Below, piece by piece: positions 8,485 through 17,254 of a stretch of DNA of 64,000 nucleotides. The notes under the pieces are model-generated. The model was not told the origin of the DNA. It did not search any database and saw nothing but the letters and a program-made list of their open reading frames with translations. The stretch covers positions 1 through 64,000 of the forward strand of contig CANMBS010000016.1 of NCBI GenBank assembly GCA_947496145.1, given 5' to 3'. The position numbers and the translations under genes are program-made. How positions within the stretch are numbered: the stretch's first letter is position 1; the number at the start of each line of letters is the position of its first letter. This DNA is from an uncultured Pseudovibrio sp. GTDB taxonomy: Bacteria > Pseudomonadota > Alphaproteobacteria > Rhizobiales > Stappiaceae.

Positions 8485-9981
8485 TTAGAAGCGCGGAATA
8501 TCCGGAAATGGCAACTGGCCCTGATGCACATGCATAAAGCCAAGCTCTGCACAGCGGTGCAATACCGGAAACATCTTCCCCGGATTGAGCAGGTGCTTTT
8601 CATCAAACGCACATTTCACACGCTGTTGTTGCTTTATGTCATCTTCTGAGAACATTTCCGGCATGAGATCGCGTTTTTCAATGCCGACGCCGTGTTCACC
8701 CGTCAGCACACCACCCACTTTCACGCAAAGGCGCAGGATATCAGCCCCAAACTCTTCCGCCGCTGCCAACTCTCCGGGCTGGCTGGCATCGTAAAAAATG
8801 AGCGGATGCATGTTGCCGTCGCCGGCATGGAACACATTGGCTACGCGCAGGCCGTGTTTTTTGCTCAGCTCCTGCATGCCCTCCAGCACTTCAGGCAGAG
8901 CTGCACGAGGAATGGTTCCATCCATGCACAGATAGTCTGGCGAGATGCGCCCAACTGCCGGGAATGCAGCTTTGCGCCCTGCCCAGAAGATGTTGCGCTC
9001 TTCTTCTGACTGTGAAACGCGCAGATAAGACGATCCGTTTTGCTTTGCTATAGAGCTCACCTGTTCCAGAAGGTCATCTACTTCTGCTTCAGGTCCGTCC
9101 AGCTCCACAATCATCAGGGCATCCACATCCAGCGGATAACCGGCGTGGACGAATGCTTCAGCTGCTTCAACGGCAAGCTTGTCCATCAACTCCATACCGC
9201 CGGGGATGATGCCAGCACCGATGATATCTGCCACGCACCGGCCAGCCTGTGTTGCTGCCGGAAAACCAATGAGCGCTGCACGCGCTGTTTCCGGTTTTTG
9301 CAAAATGCGGACCGTCACTTCGGTTACAACGGCCAGCAGGCCCTCTGAGCCGGTGATCATTGCCAGCAGGTCATAGGCTTGCGTATCCAGATGCTTACCG
9401 CCGAGGCGGATCACCTCGCCTGTCATGAGGACGACTTCCAGACCCAGCAGGTTGTTGGTGGTCAGACCATATTTAAGAGAGTGAACGCCGCCAGAGTTTT
9501 CAGCAATGTTGCCACCGATGGAACAGGCAATTTGTGAGGATGGGTCAGGGGCGTAGTAGAACCCTTCATGCTCAACAGCCCTGGTAATTCCGAGGTTTGT
9601 GACACCTGTCTGTGTCACCACTGCTCTGTTGGGCAGATCAACCTCCAAAATCTGATTAAACTTCATCATGGAGAGCAAGACACCATCTTCCAGCGGCAAT
9701 GCACCGCCGGACAAGGATGTTCCGGCCCCGCGTGGCACCACTTTGATGTCGTTGTCATAGCAGTACTTTAAGACCTGCGAGACCTGATCTACGGTTTCAG
9801 GAAGAACCACTACAAGGGGGAGTTGCCGGTAGGCTGTAAATGCATCCGTCTCATAGGGGCGCATTTCTATCGTGTCACTGATCACGCCTTCGCCGGGGAC
9901 GATCTTTTTAAGATCTGCCACAATCTTCATGCGTTTTTCCAGTGTTTCCTGCGCTGGCTTAGGCATTGCGATAGCTGCCAT
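8485..9981 (-). CDS. glcD: Glycolate oxidase FAD-linked catalytic subunit
   Basis: Catalytic subunit that oxidises glycolate (and often D-lactate). The 498-residue product has the FAD-binding type 4 domain (VVPRGAGTSLSGGALPL, then CSIGGNIAENSGG, then LLAVVTEVTVRI) and the FAD-oxidase C-terminal domain with NVFHAGDGNMHPL and GVLTGEHGVGIEKR, where the HGVG and HAGDGN stretches hold substrate and metal residues. The ATG at 9981 follows a strong GGAGGGAGG. It opens the glcDEF operon and is divergent from a cytochrome c gene across about 340 bases. D-lactate dehydrogenases are close relatives, but the E and F partners decide for glycolate oxidase. Confidence 0.95.
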   Translation of the reverse strand: MAAIAMPKPAQETLEKRMKIVADLKKIVPGEGVISDTIEMRPYETDAFTAYRQLPLVVVLPETVDQVSQVLKYCYDNDIKVVPRGAGTSLSGGALPLEDGVLLSMMKFNQILEVDLPNRAVVTQTGVTNLGITRAVEHEGFYYAPDPSSQIACSIGGNIAENSGGVHSLKYGLTTNNLLGLEVVLMTGEVIRLGGKHLDTQAYDLLAMITGSEGLLAVVTEVTVRILQKPETARAALIGFPAATQAGRCVADIIGAGIIPGGMELMDKLAVEAAEAFVHAGYPLDVDALMIVELDGPEAEVDDLLEQVSSIAKQNGSSYLRVSQSEEERNIFWAGRKAAFPAVGRISPDYLCMDGTIPRAALPEVLEGMQELSKKHGLRVANVFHAGDGNMHPLIFYDASQPGELAAAEEFGADILRLCVKVGGVLTGEHGVGIEKRDLMPEMFSEDDIKQQQRVKCAFDEKHLLNPGKMFPVLHRCAELGFMHVHQGQLPFPDIPRF

Positions 9982-10323
9982 CAGACCTCCCTCCTGCGTT
10001 GCAAATTGAAACTATGTATCAAAATCCTGAAGGACCAAGCATTTTTTCAATCACAAACACGTAAGCTGTCATAATTTATGCAAAGAAGAAAGCAACCTTA
10101 AGTCTATGAAAGACAACAGATCCTCATCCTACGGAGCTTTCAGTCTTTGATCGAAAGCAAGTTCTTTTCGCTCATAATCGCGTATTATCAGTAGCATCCG
10201 CGACAATATGCCGTAACAATATATACGAAGGTTACCGCGAATCTACGGGAACTCCCCAACAAGTTCGATTATGTTGGTCTCTATTCGTGGTTATCTGTTG
10301 TGTTTAGTGGGAAGGAACTAAAA
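9982..10323. promoter_or_regulatory. Divergent promoter region, glcD and cytochrome c
   Basis: No gene is supported in these 340 bases. An inverted repeat CCAACA-N10-TGTTGG lies at 10256-10277, about 46 bases before the cytochrome c start. TTGATCGAAAGCAA at 10147-10160 is only a poor relative of an FNR box. The glcD ribosome-binding site is at the left edge. Confidence 0.4.
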
Positions 10324-10722
10324 ATGAAGCAGTTTGGCGTCATTGCAGCGCTTGCATTGCTGGTCAGCTCAGGTGCGGCATTCGCTGAAGGCGATGTTGC
10401 TAAGGGCGAAAAAGTCTTCAAAAAATGTAAGGCATGCCACGCTGTTGGCGAAAAAGCCAAGAACAAGGTCGGCCCTCAGCTCAACGGTATTCTTGATACT
10501 GGTTGGGGTGAAGTTGAAGGTTACAAATATTCCAAGCCACTTCTTGCTGGTAAAGAAGAAGGTAAAGCATGGGATATGGAAACTCTTGATGCCTACCTGA
10601 AAAAGCCGAAGAAAGTTATCCCTAAAGGTAAGATGGCTTTTGCTGGTCTTAAAAAAGAAAAGCAGCGTCAGGACGTGATTGCTTATCTCGCACAGTTCAA
10701 CAAAGACGGCTCCAAGAAATAA
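10324..10722 (+). CDS. Periplasmic class I cytochrome c
   Basis: A 132-residue soluble electron carrier of the cytochrome c2/c550 type. It starts with a signal peptide cut after AFA (about residue 21). The heme-binding motif is CKACH near residues 37-41, and the distal ligand Met lies in PKGKMAF. The intervening GPQLNGILDT and the C-terminal QRQDVIAYLAQF helix are typical. The ATG at 10324 has GAAGGAAC upstream; a GTG eight codons earlier is less likely. It is divergent from glcDEF and followed by a strong terminator. Direct service to glycolate oxidase is possible but unproven. Confidence 0.92.
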   Translation: MKQFGVIAALALLVSSGAAFAEGDVAKGEKVFKKCKACHAVGEKAKNKVGPQLNGILDTGWGEVEGYKYSKPLLAGKEEGKAWDMETLDAYLKKPKKVIPKGKMAFAGLKKEKQRQDVIAYLAQFNKDGSKK

Positions 10723-10747
10723 GCTGTTTCCAGAGATCTGAACAATC

Positions 10748-10776
10748 GGGGGTCGCAATGCTGCGACCCTTTTTTG
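10748..10776 (+). terminator. Rho-independent terminator of cytochrome c gene
   Basis: An 8-base perfect stem GGGTCGCA/TGCGACCC with loop ATGC (10750-10769), followed at once by seven T. It lies 26 bases after the cytochrome c stop. Confidence 0.92.
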
Positions 10777-10789
10777 TTGGGTAAAGCTG

Positions 10790-10894
10790 CTAAAACAGTT
10801 CGCATTTAAGCTGAAACGCTTGATCTGCTATAGCTTTTGTTTTTGCGTATCTTTATCTGAAAACCGGTGTCCACTTTTCAGAGATACGCTTTAG
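10790..10894. repeat. 105-base double-hairpin repeat, copy 2 of 3
   Basis: Same two-hairpin element as at 1963-2067, with a few substitutions (AAAACAG for AAAGCAG, CTGCTATAG for CTGCTTTAG, GCATTT for GCGTTT) that weaken the first stem. It lies between the cytochrome c terminator and the convergent GNAT gene. Confidence 0.85.
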
Positions 10895-10899
10895 CTATC

Positions 10900-11340
10900 T
10901 TACACTGCGCAAACCATCTTCGTTGCAAGTACCGATGTGCCATTGTAGTCAGTCATGAATTCGTCGACTGTGATAAATCCATGCTGCTCGTAAAGCCGCT
11001 TTGCAGGATAGTTGGAGCTGGCAACGTTGAGCACGATATCGCCCTGAATTCTATCTAACATAAATTGCAACAGTATTTTGCCAATGCCAGTTCCCCGTGC
11101 ACTCGGATGCACATAAAGTGCTGTTATTGTTGAGTGATCATGTGCAGCATAGCCCTTTATGCCATCGCGCTCATAAACGAAAACTTGCGATGCGAGAAAA
11201 CCTTCCAGCCGCTTATGATCCTGATCCAGTGGCAGTAATTTGAACTCTTTACGCTCATAGAGCAGCTCATCCAGCTTGCATGCTGCGTAAATGTCAAGAA
11301 TAGCCTTAAAGTCCATTTCGCGGTAGGCTCTTATGGACAT
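10900..11340 (-). CDS. GNAT-family N-acetyltransferase
   Basis: A 146-residue cytoplasmic acetyl-CoA-dependent acetyltransferase of unknown substrate. The fold elements are clear: IRAYREMDFKAILDIY at the start, the central strand ITALYVHPSARGTGIGKILL with the acetyl-CoA pyrophosphate loop (RGTGIGK), and the late YEQHGF motif. The length is that of a single-domain GNAT enzyme. The ATG at 11340 has TTTGGAGATG upstream. It ends 6 bases before a copy of the double-hairpin repeat. Confidence 0.88.
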   Translation of the reverse strand: MSIRAYREMDFKAILDIYAACKLDELLYERKEFKLLPLDQDHKRLEGFLASQVFVYERDGIKGYAAHDHSTITALYVHPSARGTGIGKILLQFMLDRIQGDIVLNVASSNYPAKRLYEQHGFITVDEFMTDYNGTSVLATKMVCAV

Positions 11341-11442
11341 TTCATCTCCAAAAACCTGAGAGTGATATCGAGCTGTCAGTGCAATTTACAGGCAGGTTGC
11401 CCCTCAATGATATCATGCCACTGCACTGTACAGGAAATCTCA

Positions 11443-11477
11443 AAAACGCAAAAAGGGATGCACTCAGGCACCCCTTT
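11443..11477 (-). terminator. Terminator after the nitroreductase gene
   Basis: Read on the minus strand, AAAGGGGTGC pairs with GCATCCCTTT (one mismatch, 6-base loop), followed by a T-rich run. It lies about 20 bases after the nitroreductase stop. Confidence 0.75.
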
Positions 11478-11498
11478 AAGTTCTCTTTTTTAAAGAGC

Positions 11499-12155
11499 CT
11501 AGGCCAGCTCGGTGAAGATCTCTTCTTCGCGCAGGCGGGATTTTGGCAGGGCTGCGTTGAAGTCATTTTCGGAACGATACCCAAATGAGATTGCAGTCAC
11601 TGCTCTGAAGCCTTTTTCCAGAAGGCCGAACTCTTCGTTCAGAGCATTTACATCCACGCCTTCAAGCGGCACAGCATCCACGCCCAATGCACCAGCACCC
11701 AGAAGCACGGTGCCCATGTTCAGGTAGACCTGCTTTTCCATCCAGTGATCCGCATCTTTCCACTCATCGCGGTGAAGACCGACAAATGTGGCACGGCCTG
11801 CCTGCGCTGTTTCTTTCACAGCCGGGTCCACGAAACGCTGGTCTTCTTCTTCCACTTCAAGAATGCGGTCCAGATACTCATCCGGGATATGAGTCTTTAC
11901 GCAGAAGACAACCACATGCGAAGCGTCGAGGACCTTTTCATTGTTAAAGGCGAACATACCTTGCGTGCCTTTGGCGACACGCGCACGGCCTTCCGGTGTA
12001 TCTGCGATCACAAAGTGCCATGGCTGGGAGTTAACACTCGACGGGCTGAAGCGAAGCAGCGATTTGATGTGATCAAACGTCTCTTTCGGGATCTGTTTGC
12101 TCGGGTCAAACTCCTTGGTGGAATAACGGCTTAGCGCAACTTCTTTCAGGTTCAT
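11499..12155 (-). CDS. NAD(P)H-dependent nitroreductase (NfsB-like flavoprotein)
   Basis: An FMN-dependent oxidoreductase of the NfsB/dihydropteridine reductase family, 218 residues, the usual length. Recognised by the N-terminal VALSRYSTKEFDPSKQIP, the FMN-binding SPSSVNSQPWHF, the long central DPAVKETAQAGRATF segment, and AVTAISFGYRSENDF near the C terminus. It likely reduces nitroaromatics or quinones; the natural substrate is not readable. I start it at the ATG at 12155 (MNLKEVALSRYS) with CGGAAGAAC upstream, five codons inside the longest frame. It is a single-gene unit with its own terminator. Confidence 0.9.
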   Translation of the reverse strand: MNLKEVALSRYSTKEFDPSKQIPKETFDHIKSLLRFSPSSVNSQPWHFVIADTPEGRARVAKGTQGMFAFNNEKVLDASHVVVFCVKTHIPDEYLDRILEVEEEDQRFVDPAVKETAQAGRATFVGLHRDEWKDADHWMEKQVYLNMGTVLLGAGALGVDAVPLEGVDVNALNEEFGLLEKGFRAVTAISFGYRSENDFNAALPKSRLREEEIFTELA

Positions 12156-12370
12156 TCTGTTCTTCCGCATTTGTTTTAAGTTTTTATGCTTCTTTAGATA
12201 ACCATGCGGTGGTCAATAACAAGGAGTCCGAGTAAATTTTATGGGTAAATATAACCGAGGCCATTTGATGGAGTTCGCTTTAAAGGGCGTTGCGGGGCTT
12301 TTGGAATTGTGGCAGGCAGTTGTATGCATGTATCTTGTGCTTTGCCCGGATAGTTAAGGATTCCATTTTT

Positions 12371-13186
12371 ATGTCCCGTCAGCGACGTCCCAGATTTAAA
12401 CGGAATGCCAGCGTCGGGCTGTTTGTTTCCTGCACTACCAATCTATTCCGACCTTCGCTTATCAAAGCTGCTGTGCTGCTTCTGGAGAGAGCCGGGTATG
12501 ATGTGGATGCGCCCAGTATTCAAAGCTGTTGCGGGCTGGTGTCTTTACGCTCTGGTGAGCTGAACCATGCGCGGGATCTGGGCAAGGAAGTTATCTCGCA
12601 GTTCGCACATTATGATTATGTGGCTGTGCTTTCTCCGTTTTGTGCCAGAGTGTTTGAGCGGGCTTACACTCCTTTGCTGTCTGATCAGTCCGAAGAGCTG
12701 GCCAAGATCACCGCCAGATTCACCCGCAAATGCTTTGAAGTCTCTGATCTGTTGTTAGCCTCACCAGATTTTACTGCGGTCTCAGGTGGTTTTGCTGGCA
12801 GTGTTGCGTTTCTGGATGTGTCTGATGCGCCTAATCTTTTCGGTAGTCAGGTGGCTTCACGCACGCTACTCGGGCAAATGCAAGAGATACAGGTGGTGGA
12901 TTTGCCGCAGATTTGCGCTTTGCAGGTGAAGGGCGCGCCTGAGGGCACGATTGCGCCTGAACTGGGGAACGGAGATTTGAGCGGTCTGCTGCGGGCGGTG
13001 CGCTCTTGCGGAGCGGGCACACTGGTTTCCACGGACCTGCCCTTGCTCATGGAGCTTTCAACTCATCTGCGCAAGTATGGGTCTGCAATTGAGCTGCGCC
13101 CTGTTCTGGAAGTGCTGGCGGGTGATGTGCAGTCCATGCCAGTTGGAATGAGTGCGCGTGCGATGACTGGAAGATCGCTGTTGTGA
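12371..13186 (+). CDS. LldE/LutA-like CCG-domain protein, partly degenerate
   Basis: A 271-residue relative of the LutA/LldE iron-sulfur oxidoreductase subunit. The first half fits well: SVGLFVSCTTNLFRPS, then SIQSCCGLVSLRSGEL, the first CCG motif. The last third also aligns (ACGAGTLVST-like GAGTLVSTDLPLLMELSTHL, VLEVLAG end). However, where the family has the second CCGFGG motif, this protein reads ICALQVKGAPEG, with neither the paired Cys nor the glycines. HDSCH-type residues are also absent (FLDVSDAPN). It stands alone, without LutB or LutC. It may have lost redox activity. The start at 12371 has AAGGA about ten bases upstream; a basic N terminus follows. Confidence 0.7.
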   Translation: MSRQRRPRFKRNASVGLFVSCTTNLFRPSLIKAAVLLLERAGYDVDAPSIQSCCGLVSLRSGELNHARDLGKEVISQFAHYDYVAVLSPFCARVFERAYTPLLSDQSEELAKITARFTRKCFEVSDLLLASPDFTAVSGGFAGSVAFLDVSDAPNLFGSQVASRTLLGQMQEIQVVDLPQICALQVKGAPEGTIAPELGNGDLSGLLRAVRSCGAGTLVSTDLPLLMELSTHLRKYGSAIELRPVLEVLAGDVQSMPVGMSARAMTGRSLL

Positions 13187-13452
13187 TTCCCTAGTTCCAT
13201 GTGCTCCTGTGAGTTTTTCCGGATGCTTGTGAAAAACACAAATTCTGCCTGATGGTAACTACGACTTAGAAAGCATCTTTGTGCATCTAAATCCATTTAA
13301 TTTAGCGGAACCCTCTCAGAAATGTTGTAGTTCTGCGTATAGCTGAGTAGTGTGCGCGGCAACTGGCCAGGGTCATTATCCGGCCTTGCTGTCAGTTTAT
13401 GGTGCGAGGAAACTTGCCTCGCCAAACTGCTGTTACACAGGAGCCTATAAAC

Positions 13453-14523
13453 ATGGGAAAGCTCAAGCCGGGCGTTATCTTTGGTGAAGACTATAAAACC
13501 CTGATTGAAGCGTGCCGGGAAGGCAAATACGCCTTGCCTGCGGTTAACGTTGTTGGAACGGACTCCATCAACGCAGTTCTTGAAGCAGCAGCTGCAAATA
13601 ATACAGATATTATCATTCAGCTCTCCAATGGTGGTGCGCAGTTTTATGCCGGTAAAGGCGTTAAGGACAGCTTTCAGGCAAAAGTGCTTGGCGCAGTTTC
13701 TGCTGCTCAGCATGTGCACCTTCTGGCAGAGCATTACGGCGTTGGTGTTGTGCTGCACACTGACCATGCAGACAAAAGCCTGATCCCATGGCTGGAAGAG
13801 CTGATCAAGCATGGTGAAGCGTTCTACAAAACCCACGGCAAGCCGCTGTTCACCTCTCACATGCTTGACCTATCTGCTGAAGACATTGAGTTCAACCTGT
13901 CTGAGAGCGAGCGTCTGCTGAAGATGATGGCTCCGCTGGAAATGAGCCTTGAGATCGAGCTGGGCGTGACTGGTGGTGAAGAAGACGGTATCGGTTCTGA
14001 TGAGGACATCGGGGCAGACAATCCGAAGCTTTACACCCAGCCGGAAGATGTGTTGCAGGCTTATGACCGCCTGAACCCACTGGGTCACTTCTCCGTTGCT
14101 GCTTCTTTCGGTAACGTACACGGCGTTTATAAGCCGGGTAACGTGAAGCTGCGTCCTGAAATTCTGCGCGAGAGCCAGAAGCTGGTGAGTGAAACCCACA
14201 AGCTGGGCGAAAACCCGCTGGCGCTGGTGTTCCATGGTGGTTCCGGTTCTGAAAAATCCAAGATTTCTGAAAGCCTGAACTACGGTGTGTTCAAGATGAA
14301 CATCGACACTGACACTCAGTTCGCATTCTCCGAAAAAGTTGGTGCGTATGTGGAAGCTAATGCAAATGCTTTCAAATACCAGATCGACCCGGAAAGCGGT
14401 GCGCCTACCAAGAAACAGTACGACCCGCGCAAATGGCTGCGTGAAGGTGAGCTTGGAATCGTTGAGCGCCTGAAAGAAGCCTGCGAAGACCTCAACTGCG
14501 TTGGCAAGAGCCTGTGCCAGTAA
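13453..14523 (+). CDS. fbaA: Class II fructose-bisphosphate aldolase (FbaA type)
   Basis: Zinc-dependent cytoplasmic aldolase of glycolysis and gluconeogenesis that splits or forms fructose-1,6-bisphosphate. The 356-residue product is the long class IIA form like E. coli FbaA. Landmarks are PAVNVVGTDSINAVLEAA, the zinc His in LHTDHAD, the flexible GGEEDGIGSDE loop, VHGVYKPGNVKL, FHGGSGSE and NIDTDTQFAF. The ATG at 13453 has ACAGGAGC upstream; the longer frame from 13399 is not needed. A GCGAGG/CCTCGC hairpin sits at 13404-13422 in the leader. A terminator follows the stop. Confidence 0.95.
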   Translation: MGKLKPGVIFGEDYKTLIEACREGKYALPAVNVVGTDSINAVLEAAAANNTDIIIQLSNGGAQFYAGKGVKDSFQAKVLGAVSAAQHVHLLAEHYGVGVVLHTDHADKSLIPWLEELIKHGEAFYKTHGKPLFTSHMLDLSAEDIEFNLSESERLLKMMAPLEMSLEIELGVTGGEEDGIGSDEDIGADNPKLYTQPEDVLQAYDRLNPLGHFSVAASFGNVHGVYKPGNVKLRPEILRESQKLVSETHKLGENPLALVFHGGSGSEKSKISESLNYGVFKMNIDTDTQFAFSEKVGAYVEANANAFKYQIDPESGAPTKKQYDPRKWLREGELGIVERLKEACEDLNCVGKSLCQ

Positions 14524-14548
14524 GCTAAGCAGATTTTACGAGATTACG

Positions 14549-14576
14549 AAGCCCGGTGCATGTGTGCCGGGCTTTT
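14549..14576 (+). terminator. Rho-independent terminator of fbaA
   Basis: Stem AAGCCCGG/CCGGGCTT (14549-14556 with 14567-14574), extended inward by weaker pairs, followed by TTTT. It lies 25 bases after the fbaA stop and 5 bases before the earliest likely start of the next gene. Confidence 0.85.
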
Positions 14577-14601
14577 ATTGATGGAATTATCGAAAAACAA
14601 A

Positions 14602-15054
14602 ATGACAAATACCAAAATTATCTCTCTGTTCGTAACTATTTCTGTTGCAATCTGGCTCGCACTATCAGCTGCGGTCTGGGTATTGCCTCAACTTGGCTTA
14701 GGACGATTTATCAATCTTGTTCTCACTGCACATCCTACGCTGAGCTTGGTTGCTGTGTTTCCGGTCATCACGATCTACATGAAAAGCACAAAAGACCCTT
14801 TTCCATACCTGCGAGGCGTCAAACTTGCTTTGATCGCTCTTATCATACTGCTGCCGCTCAGCGTGCTTGCTGAAAGTCTGGCTGCATTTGCATTGATTTC
14901 CGGCGCGGGAATACCGGACCATCTTTTTGATGGAGAGCGAAACTACATCATCTTCACCTATCGAGGACTACTTCTAACAACTTTTGCGTCAATTCTGGGG
15001 CTAGGGTTTATTCTTCCCGCGCAAGTCAAGGTTCGACAAAAGCAACTCTCATAG
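14602..15054 (+). CDS. Small integral membrane protein, function unknown
   Basis: A 150-residue protein with four hydrophobic stretches (starting at IISLFVTISVAIWLAL, LTLSLVAVFPVIT-like TLSLVAVFPVITIYM, KLALIALIILLPLSVL, and GLLLTTFASILGLGFIL). I recognise no family. The start could be at 14581 (MELSKNKM) or 14602 (MTNTKII). The gene begins directly behind the fbaA terminator, leaving little room for its own promoter, so it may depend on readthrough. The frame is clean, and the membrane pattern argues for a real gene. Confidence 0.55.
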   Translation: MTNTKIISLFVTISVAIWLALSAAVWVLPQLGLGRFINLVLTAHPTLSLVAVFPVITIYMKSTKDPFPYLRGVKLALIALIILLPLSVLAESLAAFALISGAGIPDHLFDGERNYIIFTYRGLLLTTFASILGLGFILPAQVKVRQKQLS

Positions 15055-15222
15055 GCAACCTTATGTAGAGAGCATGTTGAGCACTCAGGCCACCGTGCTC
15101 TCACCATCTGAGAACAAGATCGGTACGCCGAGGTTTTTTGGCTACCTTTTCAGCGTGTTCCATGAAGATCTGTTTCCTTCTTCCCTGGTGAGAGCCTTTT
15201 TGCCTTCAAGCTGGAGATAACT

Positions 15223-16203
15223 TCAGCCGATCCATTCAATTGCCTGACCGTGTGGGCCGGTCCAGGCACGAGGCTCGCCATTTTCACTGAGAAGGAAACG
15301 GCCCGCCGGGTGCGGCGCGGTAACTTTCTTCGCAAACGGGGGGAAGACTTTGGGTGACTCATTGGAAATCCAGTGGGCTTCCGACGCCAGCATCAAGTCA
15401 GCAAAAGCGTCACGTTTTTCTGTATCCCGCACATAGTTCAGAACCGCAGAGTGGAAGACAACTGGTGTGGCTCCAGCTGGGACCTCGTCCAATAAATCAG
15501 GCAGGTCCTCCAGTAAGTCCCCCTTAACAAGACGCAGAGATTGCCCTCTTGCCACTGTCATAGCTTTTCTCAGCCGCTCCAGACGGGATTCCTGCCCCGG
15601 CCAGATCAGAGTTTCCAGCCACTTAACCGTATCAGTCTGTTGCAGATCAAGCGGGTTCAACTCCAGCCCGGCACGCCAGACGATATTGGGCATCTGAGTG
15701 GGAAGCGGCACATTGCCCGTTGCTGCTGCATGCAACACAGGTGTATCAGAGGTGCTTACCTCCGGTGCTATCTGGTGTTTGCCGCCGTTGTAATTATAGG
15801 CATAAAGTTCCGGGATCAGGCACAGCCCAGCCGAAGCACCAACCTCGATAAGTGCAATGGGTTGGGGGAGACGCGCCAGCAGTGGCAATATGACGGCGCA
15901 ACGACCAGGCTCATTGGTCTGGGTGCTGCGTGTCATCATTTCCCGCTTTATGGCAGGGGCATGAAGGCGAAGCACTTCTTCAAGTTCACTGGTTTGCGGT
16001 GACCGTCCCGTCACCAACCTGATTGCTGCAAACAAGAGGTTAGGTTGCCGCTTAGCTTCCGGCAAAGAACTGAGAAACTCGTGATACTCAGAGGAACGGG
16101 CAATTTGTGTAGCCCAGTCCTCATAGAGCGACGAATTGTTCCTGGCCTCGTTGTCAGCAAAGCGCAGATAACCGTGTTCGATTGCTTCAGATAATACGAC
16201 CAT
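15223..16203 (-). CDS. DUF2332-family protein
   Basis: A 326-residue cytoplasmic protein of the DUF2332 family, function unknown. Family landmarks are SSLYEDWATQIA, LPEAKRQPNLLFAAIRLV, the central IALIEVGASAGLCL, VWRAGLELNPLD and the C-terminal FLLSENGEPRAWTGPHG. The EVGASAGL and later FHSAVLNYV stretches look like a Rossmann methyltransferase-type fold, but that is an inference. The ATG at 16203 has a textbook AGGAGG. It is a single gene downstream of the ABC operon on the same strand. Confidence 0.85.
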   Translation of the reverse strand: MVVLSEAIEHGYLRFADNEARNNSSLYEDWATQIARSSEYHEFLSSLPEAKRQPNLLFAAIRLVTGRSPQTSELEEVLRLHAPAIKREMMTRSTQTNEPGRCAVILPLLARLPQPIALIEVGASAGLCLIPELYAYNYNGGKHQIAPEVSTSDTPVLHAAATGNVPLPTQMPNIVWRAGLELNPLDLQQTDTVKWLETLIWPGQESRLERLRKAMTVARGQSLRLVKGDLLEDLPDLLDEVPAGATPVVFHSAVLNYVRDTEKRDAFADLMLASEAHWISNESPKVFPPFAKKVTAPHPAGRFLLSENGEPRAWTGPHGQAIEWIG

Positions 16204-16295
16204 AAAATCCTCCTAAGTATTTTAAGAGTTTAGCGCTACACGGATTGGTTTCACAAGGCTTGGGGAAGGTCGTTTGCTGCAGCATCTGACCGGAA

Positions 16296-16326
16296 ACCTG
16301 AAAACGGCAATCTTGCCACTTCAGGT
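16296..16326 (-). terminator. Hairpin after the ABC permease gene, likely terminator
   Basis: ACCTGAA/TTCAGGT outer arms and GGCA/TGCC inner arms make a nested hairpin 46 bases downstream of the permease stop. The following T-tract is short (TTT), so termination is likely but not certain. Confidence 0.5.
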
Positions 16327-16372
16327 CAGAAGAGTAATCACTGCTTACATCTGTGGTCAGGCGCAGCTTAAT

Positions 16373-17197
16373 TTATGCGTTATTTTCAAAGGCGCGTTTC
16401 ATGCGTTGCTCCAGACCGCGCACGACCAGAGACAATGAGACGGTCATGACGAGGTAGAGATACGCAACCACGTTGTACGTCTCAAAGAACTGAAAGGTGG
16501 AGGCCGAGTAGATTTTGCCGAGCTGGGTCAGGTCCTGAACGCCAAGCACGGACACCAGTGCACTTTCCTTGATGAGAGCGATGAAATCATTGCCAAGGGG
16601 GGGCAGGATATTCTTGAAAGCTTGCGGCCAGATAATAAAGCGGAAAGTGTGCCATCTGGAAAGGCCCAGAGCACGACCCGCCTCCAACTGACCGTCGTCG
16701 ACACTCTCAATTCCGGCGCGAAAAATCTCTGCTATGAACGCAGAATAGCCTATGGAGAGCGCAATGATCGCCCGCCACATCATGGAGAGGTCGCGCACAC
16801 GCAGCTTGTCAACCACGTCCCATTCAATCAGAGGGGACATGATCCAGTTGTAAGCTGCCACAATTTGCGGAGCGCCCACAAAGGCGATGTAAAACAGCAG
16901 GACCAGCATGGGTACGCCGCGCATGATCTCGGTATAGAACGAGCAGAGTTCACGTATGGCGCGATGTTTTGAGCCTCTCCCCAGCGCAATGACCATGCCG
17001 AAAAGGCTGGCGATGAAGAAGGACACAAAGGTCACAAGGAGCGTAATGCCAACGCCTTTGTAAAGCGTCATGAAAATCTGCCGGTAATCACCATCTGCTG
17101 CAATAAGCCAGAGAAAGAAAACAGCAAGAACGAAAGCTGCGAGCAACCACCATGGAAGCTTATCCAACCGGGATTTTGTAGCAGAACGCATGCGCAT
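16373..17197 (-). CDS. Amino-acid ABC transporter permease (HisM/GlnP family)
   Basis: A 274-residue inner-membrane permease of the polar amino-acid uptake family. After a first membrane segment (WLLAAFVLAVFFLWLI) comes the typical TLLVTFVSFFIASLFGMVIALGR region, then TEIMRGVPMLVLLFYIAF and the EAA loop (EAGRALGLSRWHTFRFIIWPQA) that contacts the ATPase. It follows the gene for the binding protein by about 108 bases containing a hairpin. No ATPase gene is in this cluster, so the ATPase must come from elsewhere or be shared. Only one permease is present, so it may form a homodimer. Confidence 0.92.
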   Translation of the reverse strand: MRMRSATKSRLDKLPWWLLAAFVLAVFFLWLIAADGDYRQIFMTLYKGVGITLLVTFVSFFIASLFGMVIALGRGSKHRAIRELCSFYTEIMRGVPMLVLLFYIAFVGAPQIVAAYNWIMSPLIEWDVVDKLRVRDLSMMWRAIIALSIGYSAFIAEIFRAGIESVDDGQLEAGRALGLSRWHTFRFIIWPQAFKNILPPLGNDFIALIKESALVSVLGVQDLTQLGKIYSASTFQFFETYNVVAYLYLVMTVSLSLVVRGLEQRMKRAFENNA

Positions 17198-17254
17198 GCG
17201 ATTACCTTTTGGGGGAGAGTTTCAGGATGCGCCATTACCTGCGCTTTGTTTTGT

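Noticed and set aside
10147-10160. TTGATCGAAAGCAA before cytochrome c as an FNR box
   Set aside because: The right half-site AGCAA breaks the ATCAA consensus at a key base and the site is about 170 bases from the start codon.
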